The notes under the pieces are model-generated. The model worked only from the letters and a program-made list of their open reading frames with translations, was not told the DNA's origin and did not search any database. Positions 17,872 through 25,402 of a stretch of 32,592 bases of DNA are shown piece after piece. The stretch lies in the IMG/VR virus record IMGVR_UViG_3300029319_000247, positions 1-32,592 of that record. The stretch is one strand, 5' to 3'. The DNA comes from a virus. Each line of letters opens with the position of its first letter. Position 1 is the stretch's first letter. Position numbers and translations under genes: made by a program.

Positions 17872-18879
17872 ATGTGGAATGAAGATAATGAAACAATTGA
17901 GACCCCTACGACAGAGGTCGCTGAAGTTGCCGACACTGCACCCGAAGGGGGCGGTGAGGCTATCGTTGAAACAAGTGGTGTCGAACTTTCTGATGTCACC
18001 ACAGATACGGTTGAAGAAGCTGCTCCTGTCGAAGCTGAAGAAGAAATTGAGGTGCCCACAGTCTTCGAGTGGAACGGAGAGTTTGATAGCCTTAGAAACT
18101 CTGAATGGATTCAAAGTCTCGATCAAGATAAGCGAGAAACGCTGCTAAATGGTATCGAAGAAAAATACCAAAACTGGCAACGAGGATACACAAACAAGTA
18201 TCAAGAGTTGGCTAAGCAGCGCCGTGAAATTGAAGATCGCGTCAATGAAGTGAGAGACCAAGAAATACGTGTTCAACGTTGGCTTAACGGTGACATAAAC
18301 CCAATGGTCGAAAAACAAAAAGAGATCGACGAACTAAAAGTAGCACACAAAACAGCTTTGAGAATGCTTCGTCGTGACGCGGAAGAGGCACACGAAAAAG
18401 TTGTTCGATCTCACGGCCAAGCAATGGAAGAGGCTGCGAGAGAACGAGACGAAGCACTGAAAAATTACCAAGAATTAAATGGTAAGTTTGAACACTTTGA
18501 AGCACAACAAACCGAAGCACAAGTCGATGCTCTGGAAAATTGGTTGGTCTCAGAACACAAAGATATCTACGACAACGATGAGGCTTTTGATCAGTTTTGT
18601 GACTTGGCAAAAGCAAATATTCCACCTGATAAAGCAATCAAAATGGTTCGCGGACTCTTCCCGAAAGAAGTGGTGGTCGAAGCACAACCAGAGCCCGAAC
18701 CAGCACCAGCACCAGAGCCCGTACCCGAACCTGAGCCAGTACCCGAAGGTATGAAGCTTATGAATATGGGACCAGATACGGCTGCTGCAACTGAGGGTGG
18801 AGACCCACGATCATACGAAGAAATTATGAATAGTCTAAGAAAGACTGCAATGATCGAACACGAATTGCTTATGCGTTAA
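17872..18879 (+). CDS. Probable capsid scaffold protein (335 aa)
   Basis: Scaffolds guide capsid assembly and then leave. ATG at 17872 is 3 nt after the previous stop. The first 60 residues are very acidic. A central region (about 80-230) is Glu/Lys/Gln-rich heptad-type coiled coil (QRGYTNKYQELAKQRREIEDRVNEVRDQEIRVQ ... KVVRSHGQAMEEAARERDEALKNYQEL). Then comes a folded patch 'LENWLVSEHKDIYDNDEAFDQFCDLAKANIPPDKAIKMVRGLFPKE', a Pro-Glu repeat (about 265-290) and a short C-terminal helix that could bind the capsid. Composition and placement after the portal fit a scaffold; sequence identity to a known scaffold is not seen. Confidence 0.8.
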   Translation: MWNEDNETIETPTTEVAEVADTAPEGGGEAIVETSGVELSDVTTDTVEEAAPVEAEEEIEVPTVFEWNGEFDSLRNSEWIQSLDQDKRETLLNGIEEKYQNWQRGYTNKYQELAKQRREIEDRVNEVRDQEIRVQRWLNGDINPMVEKQKEIDELKVAHKTALRMLRRDAEEAHEKVVRSHGQAMEEAARERDEALKNYQELNGKFEHFEAQQTEAQVDALENWLVSEHKDIYDNDEAFDQFCDLAKANIPPDKAIKMVRGLFPKEVVVEAQPEPEPAPAPEPVPEPEPVPEGMKLMNMGPDTAAATEGGDPRSYEEIMNSLRKTAMIEHELLMR

Positions 18880-18884
18880 TAAAT

Positions 18885-18922
18885 AAAAAACCCCCGATTG
18901 CCTAAGCGACCGGGGGTTTTTC
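18885..18922. terminator. Bidirectional intrinsic terminator
   Basis: CCCCCG (18891-18896) pairs with CGGGGG (18911-18916) around a 14-nt loop, with A-runs on the left and TTTTTC on the right, so it can stop transcription from both sides. It separates the rightward scaffold gene from the leftward decoration-like gene at 18937. Confidence 0.9.
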
Positions 18923-18936
18923 TTTGTCTACGTTGA

Positions 18937-19617
18937 TTAAGCGAAGATAACGTACGTAATAACGTCGCTACTATCTAGGGCACCGTTGGCTGTGATAGTC
19001 AACTCACCCGAAGCAATCTGAGCACGCTCAATTGATGCATCAACACCTTGAGCAGAATCACCAGCTTGAGTACAGATAACCGGAGCACCGTCCAATTCAG
19101 CGGTAAACCCAGTTACTGTAATGGTTGTGTCACCACCACCAGTAACCCTACCAACTAAGCCGCCTGCACCAGTATCAGAATTAATCCAAATTGAACCTGT
19201 AGATGCATCAGATTTAACTACTCGACCAACACGAACGTTCAATGAAAACGCTCCCGCATCAGCAGTAGCAGCCGGTACAGAACCAAGCACGTAACCACCC
19301 GCTGAGTTTCCTGTACTAAGATAAACAGCGTCACCTACAGCGGCTGAACTAGTGTCAATGTTCTGAATCAAAAGACTAGGGTAAACAATACCTGTAACAC
19401 CCGAAGCAAACGCACGGTCTACAATATAAAAAGGTCCGCGACACTTTGTAATTACAGCCGCATCTGCTTTATGTACGGTCATAATACCGTCTGATGTAAC
19501 ACCCGTAGGAACTACAATATCATTAATCGCCACGGCTTCCGAAAACTGTACTTGCAGTGCGTTCGAAGCAAGCTTGGTTCTACCGGGTCGTATTTGTCTC
19601 TGTTTGAATCTAGCCAT
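18937..19617 (-). CDS. Beta-rich decoration or head-fibre-like protein (226 aa)
   Basis: ATG at 19617 has ATGGAGAAAT upstream. After a basic start (MARFKQRQIRPGRTKLASN) the protein is Gly/Ala/Val/Thr-rich beta sequence. Around residues 85-135 it shows 'VGDAVYLSTGNSAGGYVLG' and 'VRVGRVVKSDASTGSIWI', a strand pattern common in phage head decoration and head-fibre proteins. The C-terminal part repeats Thr/Ala/Asp-rich strands (GGGDTTITVTGFTAELDGAP). It lies convergent to the scaffold gene across a terminator. A surface or neck role is inferred; no enzymatic motif is present. Confidence 0.83.
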   Translation of the reverse strand: MARFKQRQIRPGRTKLASNALQVQFSEAVAINDIVVPTGVTSDGIMTVHKADAAVITKCRGPFYIVDRAFASGVTGIVYPSLLIQNIDTSSAAVGDAVYLSTGNSAGGYVLGSVPAATADAGAFSLNVRVGRVVKSDASTGSIWINSDTGAGGLVGRVTGGGDTTITVTGFTAELDGAPVICTQAGDSAQGVDASIERAQIASGELTITANGALDSSDVITYVIFA

Positions 19618-19628
19618 AATTTCTCCAT

Positions 19629-19662
19629 CCCATCAAATGGGTTCAGTACGCATAATTGCGTA
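19629..19662. promoter_or_regulatory. Two palindromes upstream of the decoration-like gene
   Basis: TACGCA-TAAT-TGCGTA (19647-19662) and CCCAT-CAA-ATGGG (19629-19641) lie within 50 nt upstream of the leftward start at 19617. They could be an operator and a leader hairpin close to the ribosome site. No good promoter hexamers are visible. Confidence 0.35.
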
Positions 19663-19697
19663 GAAAAATCTTAGCACAACGAACAAAAACATCAACT

Positions 19698-19781
19698 AAA
19701 AAAAGCCCCTACCAATCACCCGGCAGGAATCGACCATGCAAAAGCAATTACAGCCCAATCGACATAGGTGAAAGGTAGGGG
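19698..19781 (-). terminator. Long-loop terminator-like hairpin after the 844-aa gene
   Basis: CCCCTACC and GGTAGGGG form an 8-bp perfect stem (19774-19781 and 19706-19713), followed on the minus strand by C and seven T. It starts 4 nt beyond the stop at 19786. The 60-nt loop is unusually long, so efficiency is uncertain. Confidence 0.5.
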
Positions 19782-19785
19782 AGAC

Positions 19786-22320
19786 TTATTCCTTTCTCTT
19801 CGGTCGCTTACGCGCAGTACCCTTACGCTCTGCACGAGAAGTGCCCTCAGTCGGTTGACTAAACTCACCAGGAGTACCAGGGGTCCGAGTACGGCGAATG
19901 TTACTGCGTGCAATCTGGCCCCTCTGCTCCGCGTCGGCTAAACGGCGCATATCTGCTTTCAGCATCTCTAATTCCTCAGGATCACCAAAGCGACTCCGCT
20001 CGATCATCTCCTGAATCTCAGCCTCAGACGGACCCTCAATATCCTCAATGCTGCGACCGCCACCCGACTTTGCACGGTCATACATAGTCTGTGGGCGAGA
20101 GAAGTTGGGATAAGCATCTGGATCTACAGCATCATCAAAGTATATTTGTTTTCCGATAACATCGAACTCTCTCATCGCCTCATCTCTAGTAAGCTTGCCT
20201 TGCTTAAAAAGATTTTCAACATACTCAATAGCGTCTGCTTCTTCTGGTCCCGCATTGTTAATCAAGTAATCCAACAAATTTTTCTCGGTACCAGTGTATG
20301 AATCCTGTCTCTGACCTAAGAAAACATTTCCAGTAGATTCACCACCGCCGGATGGGGTCTTGGTATAAACCATCGTATCGTGAGTTAAAGGGCGACCAAA
20401 TTCATCATATACATTGTCGTCGAAAGGACTTGGTCCAGAAATACGTCCCTCGGCTACAAGTTCATCAACAGCCTTATAAAGATCTTGGTCAAAAGGCTGA
20501 GAAGGATCTGTAAAAACCTCAGTAAATGAGAACGGACGACCTTCATCGGCAAATGACATAACTAATTGCTTATACTGATCTATTCCGGTATCTTCAGTAA
20601 ACTCTGGAACACGACCACCGACTGGGAGACTGTCACCGTATCGAGGCATCCGATCGGGAGGCAGGTCTCTCGCTTGATCTACAATAATGTCGTAGCCGCG
20701 TGAACCCAGTTCATCCCTATACTCTTTGAGTTCTGATTCGCTCAAGTTGTACTTCTTACGAACAAACTCTAACTCTTCTAGATCAGTTTCGGTTAGAGGA
20801 CCAAGATCACGAATGACAAGGTCACCACCAGCATCAGGAATACCAAATTTAGGTGATCGTTTTAGGTCCATCCCAGTAGGCTGTCGTCGATCATTCAGGT
20901 TGTCTTCTCTGAGACGAGCAGCACCACCACCGCCTGGGGTACCGCCGCCGGGGGGCTTGTAGGCGGGAAGGAGAGGATTACCGGGCCGAATGTCATCTGC
21001 CAAACGAAGTTGACCGAGCGCCTCAGTAAATGGTGCGGGGTTTATTCCCCCCGAAGTCATCCTTGCGCGACGGAAAATTTCTTCCCTCACCTCTGGCGGT
21101 GCTTGCTCAATTCGGTCACGCAAATCATCCAGACGTTTGTGGAGTACGGATTGGGGCTGCATATCTAGGCCAGATCTTTGCATACTCGAAAAACTGAGTT
21201 CATCTAACTCACGAATAATTTGATCAGCTTGATCCTTAAAACCGCCTCCGCCGCCTGGGGGCTTGCCGCCTGAGGCTTCTCGTTTACGACGACCAGATAG
21301 AATTTCTTGTTTCCGTGCTTCGATATTTTCTAACTCAAGTTCAAGCGCCCTTTCCTGATTTATAAATGGGTTACCGTATTCGTCAGTACTAGACTGCAAA
21401 TAGTTTAGTTCTTGTGACACGTCCCTGGCAGCATCATCTAATGCTTCAATTTCATATTCTTCATCTAGCCAAACCGGGTCATCCCCACGAAAACCAGGGG
21501 GCCAGTCATAAGAGTCTGCCAGTGCTTTATCGTGAGCCTCTTCCCAATACTCGTTGAAATGATCGTCTTCGATCTGAGCCAACTCACGTCGAACCTGCAT
21601 GTCGTCTGTGACTTTTCCTTCGTCTACACGCTTTGCAAGGTCTTCCAACTTCTTAGCGGCGTCGTCAGGGATCTCTCTTCCTGCTTCAGTGGCGTCCTTT
21701 ATCCAACCTTTGGACATTGATTTACCCAAAGTCTGCAAAGCAAAAGGTGCCAGGACCAAACCACCATACAGAGCAGCCTCACCGTACTTACCCTCTTCGG
21801 CAGCATACTTAGCCAAAGCAGCATCACCCATAGTCGCCGCAGGCTCTATCATTGACTCAGAGGCTTTTGTAGCAAGCTTCTTACGTGCTTCACGATCACC
21901 AGAGGCAACAGCACCCATAAACTCTTTTGAGCCCTCAGGGTCGGTATACATGGCAGCTTTAGCCCGTGGAACAGTCAGGGCTGCGTCAACGGCAACCTCA
22001 CCTATACCTTTACCAATTTCTTTTGCAGAACGACCAAAACCCTTAATGGATTCTACCGCCTCACCCGCAACAAAAGGCAATTGACGTGCAGCTTTCGAAC
22101 GAAAGTTTTCACGCTCATCAATGGCTTTCTTGTACGCACGTCTTTGAGGCAGGCTCATGCCCTTCGGCATTTTGTAGCCTCGATAATCTTCACGAGACTC
22201 AAAATCTGACTGCTCCACAGGCATAAAGCCTTCAACAGCATCACCCTCACCCAAAGCCTCTGCGTCAGCAATATCTTTACGACGAGTCTTTAACCGTTCA
22301 ACATTTGCACCATTAGCCAT
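19786..22320 (-). CDS. Large internal-virion-type protein (844 aa)
   Basis: ATG at 22320 begins a long, highly charged protein with mostly helical, low-complexity sequence. Near residues 75-230 is an amphipathic or mildly hydrophobic Ala/Lys-rich region (ARQLPFVAGEAVESIKGFGRSAKEIGKGIGEVAVDAALTVP...YGEAALYGGLVLAPFALQTLGKS) that could meet a membrane. Later parts contain Gly/Pro linkers (KPPGGGGGFKDQ; KPPGGGTPGGGGAARL) between charged helical blocks, and the C-terminus is Arg/Lys-rich (TARKRPKRKE). Size, charge and linkers are like ejected internal core proteins. No peptidoglycan hydrolase motif was found. The role is inferred. Confidence 0.83.
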   Translation of the reverse strand: MANGANVERLKTRRKDIADAEALGEGDAVEGFMPVEQSDFESREDYRGYKMPKGMSLPQRRAYKKAIDERENFRSKAARQLPFVAGEAVESIKGFGRSAKEIGKGIGEVAVDAALTVPRAKAAMYTDPEGSKEFMGAVASGDREARKKLATKASESMIEPAATMGDAALAKYAAEEGKYGEAALYGGLVLAPFALQTLGKSMSKGWIKDATEAGREIPDDAAKKLEDLAKRVDEGKVTDDMQVRRELAQIEDDHFNEYWEEAHDKALADSYDWPPGFRGDDPVWLDEEYEIEALDDAARDVSQELNYLQSSTDEYGNPFINQERALELELENIEARKQEILSGRRKREASGGKPPGGGGGFKDQADQIIRELDELSFSSMQRSGLDMQPQSVLHKRLDDLRDRIEQAPPEVREEIFRRARMTSGGINPAPFTEALGQLRLADDIRPGNPLLPAYKPPGGGTPGGGGAARLREDNLNDRRQPTGMDLKRSPKFGIPDAGGDLVIRDLGPLTETDLEELEFVRKKYNLSESELKEYRDELGSRGYDIIVDQARDLPPDRMPRYGDSLPVGGRVPEFTEDTGIDQYKQLVMSFADEGRPFSFTEVFTDPSQPFDQDLYKAVDELVAEGRISGPSPFDDNVYDEFGRPLTHDTMVYTKTPSGGGESTGNVFLGQRQDSYTGTEKNLLDYLINNAGPEEADAIEYVENLFKQGKLTRDEAMREFDVIGKQIYFDDAVDPDAYPNFSRPQTMYDRAKSGGGRSIEDIEGPSEAEIQEMIERSRFGDPEELEMLKADMRRLADAEQRGQIARSNIRRTRTPGTPGEFSQPTEGTSRAERKGTARKRPKRKE

Positions 22321-22329
22321 TAGAGACTC

Positions 22330-22551
22330 CTATTTACCCAACCTATTTTTACGTCGATCACTTAAACGATTAATCGACTTATTGTTCATACCTGGACCGG
22401 CACCAAGACTATGAAGAAACGATGTTGCAGGACCACCACCTAAACCAGTCAAAAAGTTACCCATAGTCTTACGACTCTTAGCAGAACCAACAGCGGATCT
22501 AGCCGCTGAACCGACTGGGCTCCCCACAGATCCTCGTTTTACACCAGGCAT
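22330..22551 (-). CDS. Small Gly/Ser/Arg-rich basic protein (73 aa)
   Basis: ATG at 22551 is 4 nt after the stop of the DUF2589-type gene; the ribosome site is weak (AAGAAGTAG), suggesting coupling. The product (MPGVKRGSVGSPVGSAARSAVGSAKSRKTMGNFLTGLGGGPATSF...RLSDRRKNRLGK) is basic, Gly/Ser-rich and likely flexible, with one short hydrophobic piece. It is wedged between the DUF2589 pair and the large internal-type protein, so it may be a minor virion protein. The family is unknown. Confidence 0.75.
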   Translation of the reverse strand: MPGVKRGSVGSPVGSAARSAVGSAKSRKTMGNFLTGLGGGPATSFLHSLGAGPGMNNKSINRLSDRRKNRLGK

Positions 22552-22555
22552 AAAA

Positions 22556-23158
22556 CTACTTCTTAGCTGACGCAGGTATACCCTGAGTCGGGGCAATTGC
22601 GTCGTTAAGCATATCTAGAACCTTCATCAGACCTTCTGGTGGGCCATCGTCACGAGCCACTACCTTCACATCATACTTGGCGCTGTTGTCGCTTTTACGG
22701 CTATTCTCGCTGTGGTTAGCCACAGAACCATGAACCGTAACGTCACAACTAAACAACCCGGCGTTGTACTTAGCGTGTGCTGTAAGTTCTGCCTTGGTAT
22801 CAGATGTGGTCTTAGCCGAAGTAGACGACTTTACTTCCATCGTAAAGCGGACCTCGGCTTCTTTTACAGACAAACTTGGTGTGTTGATGATGGCAAGCAA
22901 AGGAACCTGTAGGTCTACCTTCTCCAACGAAGTGGTACCATCAGCACCCTGAACAGGTTTGTTGAAACTAAAATCAACTGTGCGGGCAGACATGTTTCCG
23001 TTTGTGTCTGCATTCAGTCCTACGTCTTTGATGAAGTCACTTGAGGCTTTGGCCAACAGCGTTTGCGCTGAACAAGCAGCCTTGAGAGGACCACCAATAA
23101 GCTGGTCCATGGGGAGACCACCAAACTGGTCTGACATCTTTACGAGTTGATCTGGCAC
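22556..23158 (-). CDS. DUF2589-family protein (200 aa)
   Basis: GTG at 23158 is chosen because AGGGAG, overlapping the previous stop, is correctly spaced; ATG at 23137 has a weaker site. The sequence follows the DUF2589 pattern closely: 'LPMDQLIGGPLKAACSAQTLLAKASSDFI', 'RTVDFSFNKP', 'KVDLQVPLLAIINTPSLSV', 'VRFTMEVKSS', 'VHGSVANHSENSRKSDNSAKYDVKV', and 'DDGPPEGLMKVLDMLNDAI'. The family's function is not known; in bacteria such genes often occur as a pair. Here it sits with its partner (23168-23659) inside the phage structural region, and may be a virion or membrane-associated accessory protein. Confidence 0.88.
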   Translation of the reverse strand: MPDQLVKMSDQFGGLPMDQLIGGPLKAACSAQTLLAKASSDFIKDVGLNADTNGNMSARTVDFSFNKPVQGADGTTSLEKVDLQVPLLAIINTPSLSVKEAEVRFTMEVKSSTSAKTTSDTKAELTAHAKYNAGLFSCDVTVHGSVANHSENSRKSDNSAKYDVKVVARDDGPPEGLMKVLDMLNDAIAPTQGIPASAKK

Positions 23159-23167
23159 GGGTGCTCC

Positions 23168-23659
23168 CTACGGAAGTAGTTTAATTAACTGATCATCGAT
23201 TCTTGCATAACCTTCTGGCGGCTCACTGCCTTTGAAAGTCAGCTTTAGTTTAGCAGTATTACTTTCTTTTTGAAACCAAGAAGTGTTTGGGCAAGGACGG
23301 ACCATTAACCTTCCTTTTTTCTTACCTGACTCCAAACCAGAAATTTCGACAGACATTTCTACCTCTAATTTGTCTACTCGTAAACTCTGACCCGTCGTAA
23401 GCGATTGTAATGGCACAGGAATATTCTTTTTCGTAAGTACCCCATCTTCCCACATAGGGATCTCCATCGTCACCATCTTAGGGGAATATACGTCCCTACC
23501 ACTCTCGTCCTTGACTGGGTTCCCCTCTTCATCAACTTTTAATTCCCAAAACTCCTGATTCATTATTGAATCTAATTCATGGCGCTCAGCCATGTCTGTA
23601 GCTGCGACTACAGCAGATTGTATGGAATGAACAATGTCGTCTAAAGAATGATCAGGCAT
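23168..23659 (-). CDS. DUF2589-partner protein (163 aa)
   Basis: ATG at 23659 has a strong GGAGGG site. The N-terminus is a long helix (HSLDDIVHSIQSAVVAATDMAERHELDSIMNQEF). A strand region 'KMVTMEIPMWEDG', 'KKNIPVPLQSLTTGQSLRVDKLEVEMSVEISG' and the ending 'AKLKLTFKGSEPPEGYARIDDQLIKLL' follow. The final 'FKGxEPPEGxARxxDxLxKLL' segment matches the companion type found beside DUF2589 proteins and parallels the 'PPEGLMKVLDMLN' end of its neighbour, so the two are probably distant relatives. Function unknown. It is the first gene after the tRNA. Confidence 0.85.
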   Translation of the reverse strand: MPDHSLDDIVHSIQSAVVAATDMAERHELDSIMNQEFWELKVDEEGNPVKDESGRDVYSPKMVTMEIPMWEDGVLTKKNIPVPLQSLTTGQSLRVDKLEVEMSVEISGLESGKKKGRLMVRPCPNTSWFQKESNTAKLKLTFKGSEPPEGYARIDDQLIKLLP

Positions 23660-23676
23660 AGGCCCTCCAAGTTAGG

Positions 23677-23749
23677 CTGGGACGGTTGGACTTGAACCAA
23701 CAACTTTCGGATTAACAGTCCGACGTTCTGCCAATTGAACTACATCCCA
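23677..23749 (-). tRNA. tRNA-Asn (anticodon GTT)
   Basis: A complete 73-nt cloverleaf is readable on the minus strand. Acceptor TGGGATG/CGTCCCA (one G-T pair), D stem GTTC/GAAC, anticodon stem TCGGA/TCCGA with loop CTGTTAA giving anticodon GTT, T stem GTTGG/CCAAC with loop TTCAAGT, discriminator G. CCA is not encoded (CCT follows). Its 5' end abuts the stop codon of the FmdB-type gene with no gap, so it is cut out of the same transcript. Confidence 0.95.
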
Positions 23750-23935
23750 TTAAGAACTTTTTAGTCCGTAATTATCTCGAGCCCAACCGTCTCCATTAAG
23801 TTTAAAGCTGGTTAAAGCTGGCTTTTTCTTCATCTGCGTGTCACACTTCTGGCAGTCAGGCCAAGGGGCAGCAAAACTCTGCAACGTTTCCAAAACTCTT
23901 CCACAGGCGTTACACTCAAAAACATAAAGGGGCAT
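23750..23935 (-). CDS. FmdB-type zinc-ribbon protein (61 aa)
   Basis: ATG at 23935 with TTGGAG upstream gives MPLYVFECNACGRVLETLQSFAAPWPDCQKCDTQMKKKP, the standard opening of FmdB-family putative regulatory zinc ribbons (MPxYxFxCxxCG ... P.Cp.C). Four cysteines form the likely zinc site. The in-frame upstream ATG at 23989 is rejected: it would run through the divergent gene and lacks this family start. The role is unknown, possibly regulation or a small structural metal protein. Its start codon is separated from that of the divergent CxxCxxCC gene by a single base. Confidence 0.88.
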   Translation of the reverse strand: MPLYVFECNACGRVLETLQSFAAPWPDCQKCDTQMKKKPALTSFKLNGDGWARDNYGLKSS

Positions 23936-23936
23936 A

Positions 23937-24281
23937 ATGGATATCTCCAAAGAAAAGTTTCCCTGCACAATGTGCGGTGCGTGTTGCAATCAGGCAGGGA
24001 ACCTCAAGCTGACATGCGAAGAAAAAGGAATAGATCTAGGATTTAACGTCCCGATCAACGACGACGGGTCCTGCGGACACCTCATCCCCATCACTAGGCC
24101 CGATGGGGCCCCCGGTATGGGATGCGCTATTTACGACTCCCGCCCCAATATTTGCAAAATCGGCACGAGCATTCCCGTCGGAGTCAAACCCCAAGAGTAT
24201 TTCCGTCTCTGCGCTGTCTCCTGCACTGACCTGCAAATCTTCTACGGGATACCGGATTCCTATCGGGTCAAGATTGAATGA
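23937..24281 (+). CDS. YkgJ-type CxxCxxCC metal-binding protein (114 aa)
   Basis: The protein begins MDISKEKFPCTMCGACCNQ, with the C-x2-C-x2-C-C cluster characteristic of YkgJ/PF03692 putative zinc- or iron-chelating proteins. Further cysteines follow in 'GSCGHLIP', 'MGCAIYDSRPNICKIG' and 'FRLCAVSCTDLQ', and the order matches small phage-borne members of the family. AAAGGGG lies upstream of ATG at 23937. The metal-bound function is unknown. It is the only rightward gene in an otherwise leftward block, starts one base from the divergent zinc-ribbon start, and its 3' two thirds lie antisense to the end of the 24036-24551 frame. Confidence 0.88.
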   Translation: MDISKEKFPCTMCGACCNQAGNLKLTCEEKGIDLGFNVPINDDGSCGHLIPITRPDGAPGMGCAIYDSRPNICKIGTSIPVGVKPQEYFRLCAVSCTDLQIFYGIPDSYRVKIE

Positions 24282-24551
24282 CGCAATAAAAGGTGTGTGC
24301 GGTCCAGCCCAACACCCCTCGATGTTAAAACAGAAAAACTCTTCTGCCTGCTGATACGTCATGTCGCGAGCCATCAAAACTTCAATACACTTTTCACGGT
24401 CGTAAAGTGCCAAAGGACTTGTACCGGCACGGGAAATAAATCCAACCAACGCAGCATTGAAACCCTCATACAAAAGCGCATCAGGGTTTAGTTCCTCGAT
24501 CGTACGAGCCAACTCGTCTTCATCAATACCGTCTGCAATCATTCTGACCAT
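24036..24551 (-). CDS. Conserved phage protein (ALxxGFxxALxG...CIExLMxRDM) with antisense tail (171 aa)
   Basis: Residues 1-90 (LNPDALLYEGFNAALVGFISRAGTSPLALYDREKCIEVLMARDMTYQQAEEFFCFNIEGCWAGPHTPFIA) match a small phage/bacterial protein type I recognise, which normally ends soon after 'GxxTPxF'. Function unknown. Here the frame runs on for 80 more residues, antisense to the CxxCxxCC gene, to a stop at 24036. Whether that tail is real is uncertain. ATG at 24551 or at 24542 (a 4-nt overlap with the upstream gene's stop) may be the start; neither has a strong ribosome site. Confidence 0.75.
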   Translation of the reverse strand: MVRMIADGIDEDELARTIEELNPDALLYEGFNAALVGFISRAGTSPLALYDREKCIEVLMARDMTYQQAEEFFCFNIEGCWAGPHTPFIASFNLDPIGIRYPVEDLQVSAGDSAETEILLGFDSDGNARADFANIGAGVVNSASHTGGPIGPSDGDEVSAGPVVVDRDVKS

Positions 24552-25141
24552 CCATGTGGAACCAGGTGACCTGGACCATAAGGTGTGTTTTGTAGTTTGA
24601 TCTCTTTCCGATTCATATCTAGATTCTTATACATCGGAAAATCATGCTTAGTTTCGTCTGGACTCCAGTAGAAAACAATAACCTCTTCCCCTGATCGGCC
24701 CCAATATCGCTGAAAACCGCCAGATTTGTAGTATTCGTGGACAGCAGATTGCTCCGCAGGCACCCGTTCCGCGTCTGACCAGCGGTTCCACCCCTCTGGC
24801 GGCGAAATCAGACCGTCGTCATCCCGGCGAACGTCCAAATCCGACGCAGATTCCACCGTTTCGGCTGTAGAAGGTGGTGGATCGTCCGAAATAGCGGGCA
24901 AAACCAGCGCTGGTGGGGGCGCAAGCACCGAATCAGGCGCAGATTCCACCACATCGGGCGGTTTTGCAGGGACAGCGGCCTCCATCACAGCCAATCCACG
25001 CAAAAGTGCGACCCTGGCCACCACATTCCGGTCAACTTTGACCCCAAATTCGCGTGCCGCAGCAGATTGACCGACCATTGGGACCAAATCGTCCAGCCGA
25101 CTAAGCATTTCTTCCTCAAGTGTAAGATTTATAGGGTTCAT
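24539..25141 (-). CDS. Ribbon-helix-helix-like DNA-binding protein with extra C-terminal domain (200 aa)
   Basis: ATG at 25141 with ACGAGGC upstream is preferred over the ATG at 25156 and a longer reading from 25312. The first 55 residues (INLTLEEEMLSRLDDLVPMVGQSAAAREFGVKVDRNVVARVALLRGLAVME) look like a ribbon-helix-helix domain: strand, helix 'LSRLDDLVPMV', then 'RNVVARVALLRGL'. A Pro/Ala/Asp-rich linker carries two similar 'VESA.D' pieces, and a separate C-terminal domain (about 120-200, PPEGWNRWSDAER...EYYKSGGFQRYWG...) is unrecognised. It is the first gene leftward of the non-coding region and is a good candidate for regulating it. This stretch looks more GC-rich than its neighbours. Confidence 0.82.
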   Translation of the reverse strand: MNPINLTLEEEMLSRLDDLVPMVGQSAAAREFGVKVDRNVVARVALLRGLAVMEAAVPAKPPDVVESAPDSVLAPPPALVLPAISDDPPPSTAETVESASDLDVRRDDDGLISPPEGWNRWSDAERVPAEQSAVHEYYKSGGFQRYWGRSGEEVIVFYWSPDETKHDFPMYKNLDMNRKEIKLQNTPYGPGHLVPHGWSE

Positions 25142-25402
25142 TTTGCCTCGTGTCATGGTGGTTCTAAGGTTGGGTACCCCAGGAACGTACCATGAGAGGC
25201 TTTTCGTGGCAAGGCGGTAATACCACAGCGGTAAGGTAGTTTGAAAACATGTCCGGTCGAGGAAAAGGCCCTTCGGTATAGGGGAGGTAGGACATAAAAT
25301 GGGGTATGCCACCCCCCTCGGTGGGTTGGGAACGTTGTACTCCGGTGGTGCTTTCTACCTCTTTCCCAAGACAAGACCGGGGGGTTTACTCCTTCGGTGG
25401 GC

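Noticed and set aside
19716-19913. 65-codon leftward frame ending in PLPFTYVDWAVIAFAWSIPAG
   Set aside because: It overlaps the end of the 844-aa gene in another frame and covers a terminator-like hairpin; the hydrophobic look is tempting but no ribosome site is present.
23961-24036. Frameshift between the CxxCxxCC gene and neighbours
   Set aside because: The rightward protein is complete with the expected cysteine order and stop; no break is needed.
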